In this document: in pieces, positions 46,356 through 56,700 of the stretch
Layout of the letters: each line of letters opens with the position of its first letter
Position numbering within the stretch: the stretch's first letter is position 1
Assembly: GCA_021789975.1 (NCBI GenBank)
Contig: JAJYIT010000011.1
Span: 52,691 to 116,690 of the forward strand
Length of the DNA: 64,000 bases
From: Bacteroidota bacterium
Lineage (GTDB): Bacteria > Bacteroidota > Ignavibacteria > Kryptoniales > JAKASW01
Direction of reading: 5' to 3'
Notes under the pieces: generated by a model
Told to the model about the DNA's origin: nothing
Database searches by the model: none
Seen by the model: only the letters and a program-made list of their open reading frames with translations
Made by a program: the position numbers and the translations under genes

Positions 46356-46411
46356 TAGAGTTTTCTCCGCAAACAAGTGAAGATTTGACTTGGTTGTGTG
46401 CCAACGGCCCC

Positions 46412-46990
46412 CTATAGCAGTATCGAAATGCCCGAGGGTATTCCCATGTTCGATTCGCTTTGATCGGATGATGAGGAAAAGAACTGTTCGGACCAATGGT
46501 TGCTTAGATAGTTCAACTCGGTTCTGATGATTACGCTTCTAGAGATGAGGAACTTGGCACCGGCACCGAGATTCAAAATATCGACATTAAATTTATTGCT
46601 GGTTCGGATAAACATGTTGTACATGGGGTAATAGGCGGAATTTCCCAATCCGTATCCGGCGATCGCAAATGCGCCAATCCTGGAATCCGGTATCAAATAC
46701 GTGTAAGAAAGGTTCAGGACGATGCTCTGAGACGGGTCGCTCTTTTCGACAGCTTCCAACCCTACTTGAGGCTCAATGGAGAGCCCATCCATTATGTAAT
46801 AGCCGGCTGAAGCGTTGACCGAGAGATACTTCGTGGTGGAGGATTGAGAGTAGCCGTAGTTCGAATAGTTATAAGTGTATGACCCCATTGATCCAAAGAA
46901 CGACAACTCTACATCTCCGGTTTTGAATTGTGCTTTGCCGTTCGAATAAGCAAACAGCAGAACGCTGGCAAGTGCGATTAAAGATTTCAT
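46412..46990 (-). CDS. outer-membrane beta-barrel protein
   Basis: A 192-residue protein with a signal peptide (MKSLIALASVLLFAYSNGKA) and alternating-hydrophobicity strands such as SVNASAGYYIMDGLSIEPQVGLEA, IGAFAIAGYGLG and VIIRTELNYLSNHW. These resemble small eight-stranded OmpA/OmpW-like barrels. The C-terminus ends GISILL rather than in the usual Phe. I recognise the fold class only, not a specific family. It lies 56 bases upstream of the TolB-like gene on the same strand. Confidence 0.72.
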   Translation of the reverse strand: MKSLIALASVLLFAYSNGKAQFKTGDVELSFFGSMGSYTYNYSNYGYSQSSTTKYLSVNASAGYYIMDGLSIEPQVGLEAVEKSDPSQSIVLNLSYTYLIPDSRIGAFAIAGYGLGNSAYYPMYNMFIRTSNKFNVDILNLGAGAKFLISRSVIIRTELNYLSNHWSEQFFSSSSDQSESNMGIPSGISILL

Positions 46991-47143
46991 TTTTGTCTCC
47001 TTATGGCATTGTTATAACTATTTCCACAACAGTCTTAATATGTGGCTGGGAAGTTGTGCTTAGCCGTTTTTTTATTTCCCCTCCTGTTGCGCGGAAGTTC
47101 AAATCCCGCTCAACAGAGGAGGGGTGACATTGAGGTGTAGGTC

Positions 47144-49510
47144 TTATTTGACAACCACCATCTTCTTCACGGCATTATAAGTTCCTGCGCTGAGTCTGTA
47201 GAAATATACTCCGCTTGGAAGTTCGCTTGCGTTGAAACTAACCGCATAGTTGCCAGCCATCTTCGTCTCATTCACAAGCGTTCGCACTTCTCTCCCAAGT
47301 ATATCATAAACCTTCAAGCTTACGAACCCTGAACTCGGAACTTTGAACTGGATTGTCGTTGTCGGATTAAATGGGTTCGGATAGTTCTGCATCAGGTCGA
47401 ACCTCGTTGCGGACTCTTCTCTAGATGCTATCCAGGTAGGAGTCAGAGTCCTAAACTTCCATGCATTCGACCACAGGCTGAAGCCGTATTCATTTCCCGA
47501 GCATACTCTCCAGCTATAGATCGAATTTCCAATCAAAGAGTCCGAAGGAGTGAATAGAGTATCTGAAATTGTAGTATCGACGGCCGGGGACGTGAACACA
47601 GCACCCTTCGTAACCTGAAGTCTATACTTTGTGGTGTGGTCGGTAGTGCGCCACGCAAACTGTGGCAGAAGATCGACATCCGTCATAACACTATCGGGTC
47701 CTGCAAGCAACGGAGCGATAGGGAATGCTGTTGTAAACGACGAGTTTTCCGAAAATGCACCTGTCCCCCCTGCATTTGAAGCGGACACTTTCCAGAAATA
47801 CTTTTGCATTCCGGCCATACCGGATACCAATAAGGAATCTGCCGAAATCCCTGTCGCGTTGACAACGAGGCCCGATGAGAAACCGGAGTCGGAGGAAACC
47901 TGAATTGAATAAGATGCCGCAAGTGCAGACGGCGACCATCGAAGTGAAATCGTGTCGCGAGCATCCTGGAAATTGTTGACGGGGGATGCGAGTACCGGTG
48001 AGTGTGGAGCATTTACCTGAACGACAGTGCTCATCTGGCTCTCATTCCAGTTCCTGTCGAGTGAGGTCACGGTGTAGTAATACGGCCCGCTGCCGGGAGG
48101 AATCGGAGGGGCGACCGAGTTCGTATCAACTGTGGACGATATGTTCTGTGCACTGTCGATGTCTTGAGGCCCGGCCCCGGCATGATTGAACCTGTAAACG
48201 ACATATCGAGATGCAGTATTTCCATCGGAGGCAGCCGTCGGAACCTCCCAATAGAAATGAGCGCCGTCGACACTGGCGCTCGCATACTGCAAGTTTTGAA
48301 CAGGATTCGGCGGTATGGAATCTTTCCATCCCATGACCGGGAGGAGAGTGGGATATTTGTAAAATGATGTTCTTAGTGAATCGGCAAAGCCTTTCGGATT
48401 GTTATTGACACCGTACGTGGCTCGGAAAAAGATTTCTCCCTCAGCTATGCCGGTCCTGTTTAGACGAATCTGGTTGGGGAGTTCGGATGGCCCCCAGTTG
48501 CTGTCGGTAATTCGATATGGTGCCTGGCCGACATACAGATGACGACCGTTTTTCACCGATGACCACCATGGTGCAAGCTTTCCGTAATCCTGGCCTCCGC
48601 CGAAAGGCCAGTACAGCTCTGGTCCGATGTAGTCGACCCAGCCGTGTGCAAGCCAGGTGACCGCATCGCAATACAACTCGTCATATGCGCTCAATCCAGA
48701 AATTCCTGCTGGCGTGCCGCTCTTCCAGATTCCGAACGGAGTGATGCCCCATTTCACCCACGGTTTCACTGCCAGGATGCTGTCATGGACCGCCTTGACG
48801 AGTATATTGATGTTGTTTCTTCGCCAATCGGCAATATTCGTAAAGTTTCCCCTGTACAATCGCCAGCTCATCGAATCCTGGGTTGTCATGCCGTTATAGG
48901 AATAGAAGTAATCGTCCCAGGACACACCATCGACGTCGTAACGTCGTACCACATCCATGATGACACTGTCAACATACGCGCGCACTTCCGGAAGTCCCGG
49001 ATCAAGGAGCCACTCGTTGCTGAACTTAAGTAGCCACTCGGGATGTTTCACCGCCACATGGTTTGGTGCAAGCTGGTAGCTTGGGGCTCCGTTTTTCACC
49101 GTCTTCACCGCCCGAAATGGGTTGAACCATGCATGCAGCTCCATTCCTCGCTTGTGTGCCTCTTTGACTGCGAACTCAAGAGGGTCCCATAACGGGTTGG
49201 GCGCAACGCCCTGTGCGCCGGTCAGCCAGTAAGACCACGGCTCGATCGACGACTGGTAAAGTGCGTCGCATTCCGGCCTTACCTGGAAGATTACGGCATT
49301 GATTCCGATTGCTTTCAGGTTGTCGAAAATGGAGATGAGCTGAGCCTGCTGGACAGAAGGAGCTGCGCTTTGCGTTGGCCAGTCGAGATTGGCGACAGTG
49401 GCGATCCACGCGCCGCGGAATTCCCGTTTCGGATGGGTCAAAGTCTGTGCAGGAGAAATTGTCAGAAAGAACATCTCCGACAAAACTATCACTGATAAAA
49501 TTGTTCTCAT
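47144..49510 (-). CDS. T9SS-tagged GHL10/DigH-type glycoside hydrolase with FN3-like domains
   Basis: A 788-residue secreted protein. After the signal peptide comes a GHL10 (DUF187) barrel (about 28-370): REFRGAWIATVANLDWPTQ, AVIFQVRPECDALYQS, GMELHAWFNPFRA, WLLDPGLPEVRAYV and DGVSWDDYF. This family includes E. coli DigH, a glycosidase acting on glycan strands stripped of peptides. Three FN3/Ig-like domains follow. The canonical T9SS type A domain closes the protein (NPFNPTTTIQF, VYDILGREVRTLV, SGVYFYRL, KKMVVVK). After amidases remove stem peptides, a DigH-type enzyme could digest the denuded glycan, so it fits the wall-scavenging theme. That functional link is inference. Confidence 0.88.
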   Translation of the reverse strand: MRTILSVIVLSEMFFLTISPAQTLTHPKREFRGAWIATVANLDWPTQSAAPSVQQAQLISIFDNLKAIGINAVIFQVRPECDALYQSSIEPWSYWLTGAQGVAPNPLWDPLEFAVKEAHKRGMELHAWFNPFRAVKTVKNGAPSYQLAPNHVAVKHPEWLLKFSNEWLLDPGLPEVRAYVDSVIMDVVRRYDVDGVSWDDYFYSYNGMTTQDSMSWRLYRGNFTNIADWRRNNINILVKAVHDSILAVKPWVKWGITPFGIWKSGTPAGISGLSAYDELYCDAVTWLAHGWVDYIGPELYWPFGGGQDYGKLAPWWSSVKNGRHLYVGQAPYRITDSNWGPSELPNQIRLNRTGIAEGEIFFRATYGVNNNPKGFADSLRTSFYKYPTLLPVMGWKDSIPPNPVQNLQYASASVDGAHFYWEVPTAASDGNTASRYVVYRFNHAGAGPQDIDSAQNISSTVDTNSVAPPIPPGSGPYYYTVTSLDRNWNESQMSTVVQVNAPHSPVLASPVNNFQDARDTISLRWSPSALAASYSIQVSSDSGFSSGLVVNATGISADSLLVSGMAGMQKYFWKVSASNAGGTGAFSENSSFTTAFPIAPLLAGPDSVMTDVDLLPQFAWRTTDHTTKYRLQVTKGAVFTSPAVDTTISDTLFTPSDSLIGNSIYSWRVCSGNEYGFSLWSNAWKFRTLTPTWIASREESATRFDLMQNYPNPFNPTTTIQFKVPSSGFVSLKVYDILGREVRTLVNETKMAGNYAVSFNASELPSGVYFYRLSAGTYNAVKKMVVVK

Positions 49511-49708
49511 ATCTCACTCTTTAATTGGGTAATATGTTGTTCGACAGAATCTCAACTTGCTGCCCCTCATTGTAATACCGGCTGCCGCAGTCGACCGCAC
49601 CGTTCCGCAAAATTCTACTTCTCCAATCTTCCCTTCCGAATGTTGCGGAGAAGGGAAAATTGGAATTCGAGCCAGAGAGTTAGTTGCCCACGCGGTTACG
49701 AATCTAAA

Positions 49709-50944
49709 TCACTGTATGCCGTAATAAGGCGCGCCTTCCTTTCTTACGACAAACTGCAAAAGCTTTCCGGACAAAGTGGATGCGTAAAGATTAGTCCCGA
49801 TCCACGCGAACGATCTACACGGGGAACTCAAAGCGCCTGTCGCCACGAAAAGGGAATACGGCCTCTCGATGATTCCGCCGGGGTGTACCACTATAAGGTA
49901 ATCGGACGAGTCCGTCCCGACATACATGTCGCCGGCTGCGGAGAATGTTATCGCGTAAATGTTGGTTCCGCCCGAGGGATCGTTTGACAGGTCGAAATAT
50001 GGCTCCGGAGTCCCGAGAGAATCGTTCATGATGGGGGCTTTCAAAACCTGCATCGTGGCCACACCCGCCATGCTCGCGGCAATATACAGGCTGCCGTTGA
50101 AATAGCGCAGTGCCTTGACGCCGGGGGTAAACATGAAACTTTTGAAATTTCCGTTGGGATCGACCATGAAGATCTTCCCTCCGGTTCCACCAACCCAAAG
50201 ATTGTGAGACGGATCGAAATCCATATCCACAAATACACCGGAGGCAGCAGATTTCCATATCTGAGGCGTCCCGCCACCGGGGTTGACTCTGTATATTGCC
50301 CTGTTTCCTCTTATCGCATATAGGTACCCACCGGGACCGAACTTCAGGGCGTTCCATCCTACCAACCCTGTAGTCGGGCCGGCATAGCTGGTGTTGCTTG
50401 TTGGGGCCATTTTAAAGATTCCTCTGTCCACGTTGTTCGACGACATCGCAGAGTATAGCTCGGCCTCTGCACTTCCACTGACCCCGTATGCTACCTGGTT
50501 CGCGGCAAAGCCTCCATATTCGGAGACAGCATCGATCAGTTTATACGCCGCCGTGCCATACTTCAGTGTGCCATGAACTGTTACTTGCACGTAGATCGTA
50601 TCGCCGAACAGTGCTGGAGCCTGTACAGACAACCTGGTTGGAGTTACGCTGAAAACCGTTGCGCGGAAAACCGTGTTGTTCGGAACTCCCGGCTTGACGA
50701 AAAATACCAGTACGCTATCGGCGCTCGCGGAAAAGTTCCTGCCATAGATAGTCACAGTATCGATACCCGCAAGGGCACTCCCTGCAGGTGAGACACTGTC
50801 CACAACAGGATCGGGAAGGTACTTCTCGTTTGCATTGTAGAGACTCGGGGTAGTTTTGCTGCAACCGCTTATATTCAATGTCACGCCGACCACAGCAATT
50901 ATCGCAGTTAGCGCGATTAGTGTTTCAACAGTCCTTTTCGTCAT
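49709..50944 (-). CDS. IPT/TIG-domain beta-propeller lipoprotein, copy 1
   Basis: A 411-residue exported lipoprotein (lipobox NISGCSKTT). An IPT/TIG domain lies at about residues 40-140 (DSVSPAGSALAGIDTVTIYG). A beta-propeller of NHL-like repeats follows (LKFGPGGYLYAI, MDFDPSHNLWVGG, FSAAGDMYVGT). It is a paralogue of the protein at 60198-61478: the last ~110 residues are nearly identical, including APIMNDSLGTPEPYFDLS and DSSDYLIVVHPGG, ending GAPYYG. No catalytic site is visible. It lies 22 bases downstream of the FN3-type secreted protein, so the two are probably co-expressed and perhaps interact at the cell surface. Confidence 0.82.
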   Translation of the reverse strand: MTKRTVETLIALTAIIAVVGVTLNISGCSKTTPSLYNANEKYLPDPVVDSVSPAGSALAGIDTVTIYGRNFSASADSVLVFFVKPGVPNNTVFRATVFSVTPTRLSVQAPALFGDTIYVQVTVHGTLKYGTAAYKLIDAVSEYGGFAANQVAYGVSGSAEAELYSAMSSNNVDRGIFKMAPTSNTSYAGPTTGLVGWNALKFGPGGYLYAIRGNRAIYRVNPGGGTPQIWKSAASGVFVDMDFDPSHNLWVGGTGGKIFMVDPNGNFKSFMFTPGVKALRYFNGSLYIAASMAGVATMQVLKAPIMNDSLGTPEPYFDLSNDPSGGTNIYAITFSAAGDMYVGTDSSDYLIVVHPGGIIERPYSLFVATGALSSPCRSFAWIGTNLYASTLSGKLLQFVVRKEGAPYYGIQ

Positions 50945-50966
50945 GATTTCCTCGTGGTCATTATGA

Positions 50967-53501
50967 TTATCTGATGATTACGCATTTCTGGAACCCGGTA
51001 TCGCCCTTTCGGTACTCCACCACGCCGGTATTGGGGTCGGTGTAGTCTTGCGTCACTGTGAAGTGGACTATATATATCCCGCTTACGACGACCTGGCCTG
51101 AGGAAGTGTTTGACAGCCACGTATCATCACCGCTTCCGTCGTCATGGACGATCGTGTTGATCAGGACGCCGTTTTCTGTGTATATCCTTATGATACAATG
51201 ACCGGGTATATTGAGGAACATAATCTTGTCGGGCTCCCCCGGGAATTGCAGGTTTGCCGACTTGATGTTGTAGGGGTTAGGAACAATTCGAATGGCGTCG
51301 GTCCACTTCTTCGCAGCGAAAGGCGAGACAACCGATGCGGGCAGGCTGATCCTGTTTCCATTGACGGAGATCTGGACTTCGTCTGCTGTCTTTGCATTGG
51401 CGACTTTAATTGAGTACCATACCCGGCTTATTGTTTTCAGATATGTCGGGCTGAGTGTAAACGTAAAACTGCCGGACCCGTTTGCAAGTTGAATCGGCAA
51501 TGTCCCAAGTGGAGGAGTGAAGACGCTCTGGTTGCCGCCGGTGTCGGTGATAGTGATACTGAACTCGACTATTCCCGCCGATCCGGTTGGATAGCTGGGA
51601 TCACGCTGGAACTGTACAACGTTCACAGTGTCTATTGCTCCAAGGGGAAGTTCGGCCGTTGCGTTTTGCGGAAGCGGGCCCGCTGGTCGCCTCAAGTAAG
51701 CAGCTATATTGGTCTTTGTATAGAACCTGCTGCTTAGCAGGGGACCAGTCGGATTTGCTGCGTCGGAAGTGTTATCGCTGCCGTCATTGAAAGAACAAAT
51801 GTAGTAGTAGTATGAAAAACCCCTGCGGGCTGAGACGTCATTGTATTCTTTCGATCCTGGAGGTACTGTTGCTATCAGGTCAAAAGTGGTGTCGGGAGTG
51901 CCGACCGCGCGGAAGAGTTTATATCCGGCAAATCCTGGAGTTCCTTCCGACGGACTTGGATCCCAGTTGAGCGAGATCCGGTCGCCGCCTGAAGTTACTC
52001 TGAACATCGTCGGCGGCTGTGGGGGTTGAGGAATGTTATATCCGAGTTCGTAGTCCCGAACTGCTCTGCTGAATGTTTCCATGATCGAGTCTTCACCGGT
52101 GAGTACCCAGGTATCTTTGTAGGCGTTCAAGTCTGTTGTAGTGGATCCATCGGGCAGCGTGAAAGGCCCCTTGTCGCTCGGATTCTTGAATGCAGCCCAC
52201 CACCTTTTCCCGATTTGCCAGCATGCATCCCGACTCAGACCATTGACGCCTTCGGCGATCACTACTACGACGCTATCCCCGGGGTTTATGTCCCACGGTC
52301 CGTATGATATCCAGAGGCCGGTGCCTCCGCCGTCATTGTGCACTTTCCACGGATCAGGATACTTGTCATGATAAGTTTCGTAGAACCGCTCCGTAGGACT
52401 GCCGAGCCCTTTGTAGGGAACACCGCTCAAAAGTGCATAGCAATCTGCCTGCTGCGGGGCAGTAGATGGAGAAAGGTCGCCGAGACCAGGATAGGTGTCG
52501 CCGGCGTGCCATCCGAGCACATCGGGCTGGTTGACGTCATCAGACTTGTCTGTTGTGGACTTGTCTACATGAAGTGTAACTATCCCGCAGAATTGTGGTG
52601 AGCATAGTCTTCCTGTTCCGGAACCCGTAAAGCCGCCGTCAGGAGAGCCGATATTGTCGTAGGGGTTTTCTGCTCTCTGACCGGTCCACTCGAAGCCGGC
52701 GCGGAGCCATTGGGGAATCCCGCTTGCTTCGGTTAAACTTGAGACCTCAGCGGCGTGCTGGGCGTAATCCTCGCCGCGTCGCGATGTCCAGCTGTGTTTC
52801 CCGTATTCCTGGTCGTAACCCATCTTGTCTGCCCCTTCGCGGCAGACGCTGTACCGGTTCATGAAACCGAACCGGAATCCTTTGACCGGGGCGTTCAGCA
52901 CTTTCTTATTGGTGCCATCCACATAACCGGTGTTCTTGAAGGTGTACTCAAGTATGAAGTAGTTATCGTGGTACTGCTGACTGAAGGCGAGCACCTTCCG
53001 TGTCATCGTAATGCCCATCGTCGTATTGACGACATTAGTTATCACGCGGTCCGCTATCTGGTTTGGATCCACGCTGTCGACGTCTCCCGTATAGGGAGCA
53101 CTCACGTCGATACCGTCGACATAGACGGTTGGATTGGCGAACTTCGCTGTCTCCTTCAGCTCGGTCGGGAAGACATTGGTCAATGCGTAGGCCGAATTTA
53201 TGGGAACACAGTAGTTCGCCCACTGATTTCCGGAAGCATCCGTGAAGCTCTGGCAGCCTATCCAAGTTCGCTCAATGACCGCGTTATCTTGCAGCAGGTA
53301 GTCCGAAGGCCAGGTCAAACCTTCGTAGTAAACATTGTTCCATGCCCTCTCTGCCCCGATTGACGTGAATTTGCTTTGAAGCGAGCCGACGCGAATATAC
53401 CGTGTCTCTGTTCCGGTAAGTTGTGCCAGCACCGGATGCACGGCCAAAAGCGACAGGATCGCCGCAGCAAGGGCGAGCAGGTATTTGTGCAAACGAAACA
53501 T
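50967..53501 (-). CDS. large secreted FN3-type protein with divergent C-terminal sorting-like domain, copy 1
   Basis: An exported protein of about 844 residues with signal peptide MFRLHKYLLALAAAILSLLAVHPVLA. AGGAGA seven bases upstream fixes the ATG. The N-terminal ~500 residues form a region I cannot name (RIYTE-less, containing VVVIAEGVNGLSRDACWQIG). A fibronectin type III domain follows (PPQPPTMFRVTSGGDRISLNWDPS, FAGYKLFRA). The C-terminus is not the standard T9SS type A tail. It carries IVPNPYNIKSANLQFPGEPD, FLNIPGHCIIRIYTENG, a GSGDDTW loop, VVVSGIYIVHF, and ends KCVIIR. The same tail ends its paralogue at the right edge of the window. It lies between the TonB receptor and the IPT lipoprotein genes. 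Confidence 0.75.
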   Translation of the reverse strand: MFRLHKYLLALAAAILSLLAVHPVLAQLTGTETRYIRVGSLQSKFTSIGAERAWNNVYYEGLTWPSDYLLQDNAVIERTWIGCQSFTDASGNQWANYCVPINSAYALTNVFPTELKETAKFANPTVYVDGIDVSAPYTGDVDSVDPNQIADRVITNVVNTTMGITMTRKVLAFSQQYHDNYFILEYTFKNTGYVDGTNKKVLNAPVKGFRFGFMNRYSVCREGADKMGYDQEYGKHSWTSRRGEDYAQHAAEVSSLTEASGIPQWLRAGFEWTGQRAENPYDNIGSPDGGFTGSGTGRLCSPQFCGIVTLHVDKSTTDKSDDVNQPDVLGWHAGDTYPGLGDLSPSTAPQQADCYALLSGVPYKGLGSPTERFYETYHDKYPDPWKVHNDGGGTGLWISYGPWDINPGDSVVVVIAEGVNGLSRDACWQIGKRWWAAFKNPSDKGPFTLPDGSTTTDLNAYKDTWVLTGEDSIMETFSRAVRDYELGYNIPQPPQPPTMFRVTSGGDRISLNWDPSPSEGTPGFAGYKLFRAVGTPDTTFDLIATVPPGSKEYNDVSARRGFSYYYYICSFNDGSDNTSDAANPTGPLLSSRFYTKTNIAAYLRRPAGPLPQNATAELPLGAIDTVNVVQFQRDPSYPTGSAGIVEFSITITDTGGNQSVFTPPLGTLPIQLANGSGSFTFTLSPTYLKTISRVWYSIKVANAKTADEVQISVNGNRISLPASVVSPFAAKKWTDAIRIVPNPYNIKSANLQFPGEPDKIMFLNIPGHCIIRIYTENGVLINTIVHDDGSGDDTWLSNTSSGQVVVSGIYIVHFTVTQDYTDPNTGVVEYRKGDTGFQKCVIIR

Positions 53502-53575
53502 CTTATTTCTCCTCGAATGAGTTGTCAACCTTTTTGTCATGGCAAAGTGTGAGCGTGTTGCCGAAACAAGCCCCA

Positions 53576-53667
53576 GTCATCCTGAGCGAGTTGAGGCGCG
53601 AAGCGCATCACGAGTTGAAGGGTGAGCGCCCTTCGACTCGGAGCTGAAGTTCCTCGCTCAGGGTGAC
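53576..53667. repeat. palindromic intergenic repeat, copy 2
   Basis: A GTCATCCTGAGCGA arm at the left pairs with TCGCTCAGGGTGAC at the right (one mismatch). In between are smaller palindromes: GGCGCGAAGCGC, and GAAGGGTGAGCGCCCTTC. It lies between the TonB receptor stop and the FN3-type gene start. Its ends match those of the element at 24875-24960 (GTCAY...TGAC). It may form a strong hairpin in the mRNA that separates expression of the two genes. Confidence 0.65.
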
Positions 53668-53705
53668 TCTCATATTTATAATTCGGCATCATGCTGAGAG
53701 TGAAT

Positions 53706-56700
53706 TTAGAAATTGAATCTGACGCCGATGCTGAAATAACGGGGATTTAGAAACGCCATCGACATATCGTTCGGCATGTTGATATACGATTTCGTCGCTA
53801 TTCTCCTGTTGTTCGCGGCGGTGATTGTCGGGTCGTTGTTCGGGTTCGGCTGGAGCGGATCATAAGCGACTCCGGCCGGCCGGTAATCGCCGAGCCTGTC
53901 GTTCCCTTTCTGAATCCCGGTTTCGAACGGGAAGCGCAGCGATGCCAGATAATCCTGGTAATCGTACGAATCGACAAAGCCGGCAGAACTCAGGAACTTG
54001 AAATTGAATACGTTCGTGACGTCAAGATAGACCTGCAGATTCAATCCGGAACCAAGAATTGAGCGAAGGTCCTTTGCGAGCCGCAGATCGACATCGTAGT
54101 AATCAACCCATTGAACGTTGTTGGAAACGCCGGGAATGTTGGTGGGGTTATACGTGGCGTGTGCCCCGGAGTTCCAGGTGCCGAGGAGACTGAGGCTCCA
54201 GCCTCCGAGCGGTTTTATACCGCCGAAAGTGGGACCAAACTCATCAGGCGTAACGATCTCGATGTTGGCCTTGGCATAAGGTTGGGGAACAGGCCTGCTC
54301 TGCGGCTGGTTCAGCATCAAGTACGCCCGCTGCTTGTTTATATCCTGGTAATATTGCAGCCAGCCGAAATAGCCAGCCGTAACTACGTCGTATGTATAGT
54401 TGATAAACCCTCTTATCCAGCCTCCGCTGACCTTCGAAAGCGTTGCCTCGAAACCGCGAATGTCTGAGTAATTGTTGTTTGTCGGACTGTAATAATTAAC
54501 TGAGGTGTTGATACTCTGATAAAGGACATAGCCAGGTTGGTTGGATATATCTTTGTAGTATGCTGCGAGATGGAGGAGGAACATGTCGTAGACGTTTTGC
54601 TCGTACCCGAGTTCGTATGAAACTGTCTTCTCGAAGACCATGTTAGGATTCGCCATATAATCGACTTGTCCATTTGCCTCTCGCTGGATCGCGAATTCGT
54701 ATGCCGACGAAGGGACGGAGACGAAGTGGCCGTAATTGAAATACAGTTTCGAGTTCTCCGTTATCGGATGCGAAATACCGAGCCGAGGACTTATGTAGAG
54801 CTGCGATTTCGCTTTCTCAGCAGGGGCTTTCAGCGTGATATTGTTGCCTTGCCCGGCGGTGAAGAGTGCGCTGTAGGGATTGAGGTTATAGTAATCCGTG
54901 TTTGGATTCGCGTAGTCGAGCCTTACTCCGAGGTTCGCAATGAATCCCTGGAACTCAAGCTTGTCCTGCGCAAAGACTCCAAGCCGGTATGGAGAAACAT
55001 GATATACCAGGCTCCTGGTCCAGGTTGACATTGACGGGCTGTAAGTCCCGGAGTTTATGTTGTCGTCATCATAGTAGAACTGGAAACCAGATTTGACTTG
55101 ATTATACCTATCAAGTTGACTTGTGATACTGAACACTAAGGACGTAGTTGAGTTTACACTCTTATCTCGTCCTAAATTCATCCATCCGCCCATACTCATC
55201 ACACCATCTATGGAGCCGGTGCTGTATCCCCAGTATCCGAACGGAGACTCATCGACATAATACCCCGGGATGACGGGTTGATATATCCTGGATGTGTCAC
55301 GGGTACCCACCTGGAATGTGTTGTACCGATTTTGGTTGAATTGTGCTGAGACATCGTAAAAAGTTGTAGGGCTTAACACATGGGTCAGCGAAACTCCGAA
55401 CAAGGTCCGGTAAACTGAACTCGGACTGTAGTAATCCGGCATGTACAGGATGTTCATGCCGCTGGAGCTGCTGAGGAGATCAGCGACGCCAAACTGACTG
55501 TTGATGAGATAGCCGTCAGGGGAGACAGTCCAGTCGTATGGAGAAACCGAATTATTTTCTCCGTAGAGACCTACCACTACGAGTTTCATGCTCGGAGAGA
55601 TGTCGGAGTTTAATTTAAGCTCAGTGTGGTTGTTTGTGTAACCACTTCGCGAAAGAGGAACAACGAACATATCTCTTTGATTGAAGTAAGAAAGGTAGAA
55701 GCGCAGGTTGCCGAGCGACCCTCCGATCATTGGCACCGGTCCGCCGAAACCCGCATCTATTGTATAATCCGGCTGACTGATGTCGCCTGCCCGTCGTCTC
55801 TGCCACTGCCACAGACGCTGTGCAGCTGTGGGAGTGAGCGCCTGAGTCGGATCTCCGCTCTGTAGAAGCCTCTGTGCAATCGCATCCCAGCCCTGAAAGG
55901 TCGGGTAACTTTCCTGAGTGTAGGTATCCCATGCACCATTGTTGGTTCCTGTCCAGGAGACAGCGGGATCGGTGTACGGACGGTTGAAATAAGAAGTCTG
56001 GTCATAGGGGGACAGACCAAAATGCTTCTGTTGCGGCGGTCCGTAGTCGACATTCACATTGGCGCTATAACGACTCCGACCACCGTCCTTAGTAACGACG
56101 TTGACGATACCCGATCGGACATTACCATACTCAGCATTGAACCCGCCGGTCTGCACCTGGATCTCATTTGCCGACGACAAACTGACGGCTGCCCACGGAC
56201 TACCCCAGCGATTATCATTGAGGTTGAAGCCGTCGACGAGATACTCGGTCTGGTTCGCACCGGTTTGAAGGGCGTCATTTCTGCCACCAACGAGAGAGCC
56301 ACCGCCACCGCGTACCACGATGCCGGCGCTGCTCGATTGGATCCCAGCCTGTAGTATAAGAACATCCGAGACACTCTGGACAGGCAACGTTGTGATGGCT
56401 TGAGTTTGAATATTCACAACACTGTTTGAGACGTCCCTCGTCACGACCGGTCGTTGGGCGTTTATGACGACCTCCTTCGCCATGAGGGAAGTCGCGCGCA
56501 GCTGCGCGTCGACTGCTGATGTGAGGTCTATCTCGACACGCACTCCCTTGACGAGAGTTCGTTCATACCCGACCATGCTGAACATGACATTGTATTTGCC
56601 CGGTGGAACATTCAGGATAGCGTATGTGCCATCGACGCCCGTAGCCGTCCCGATCGAACTTCCCTCAATCATAACAGTGACACCCGGCAGCGGCTGACCA

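Noticed and set aside
52755..53363. 202-codon antisense frame in the FN3-type protein gene
   Set aside because: Shadow frame inside a gene with a signal peptide and a paralogue in the same window.
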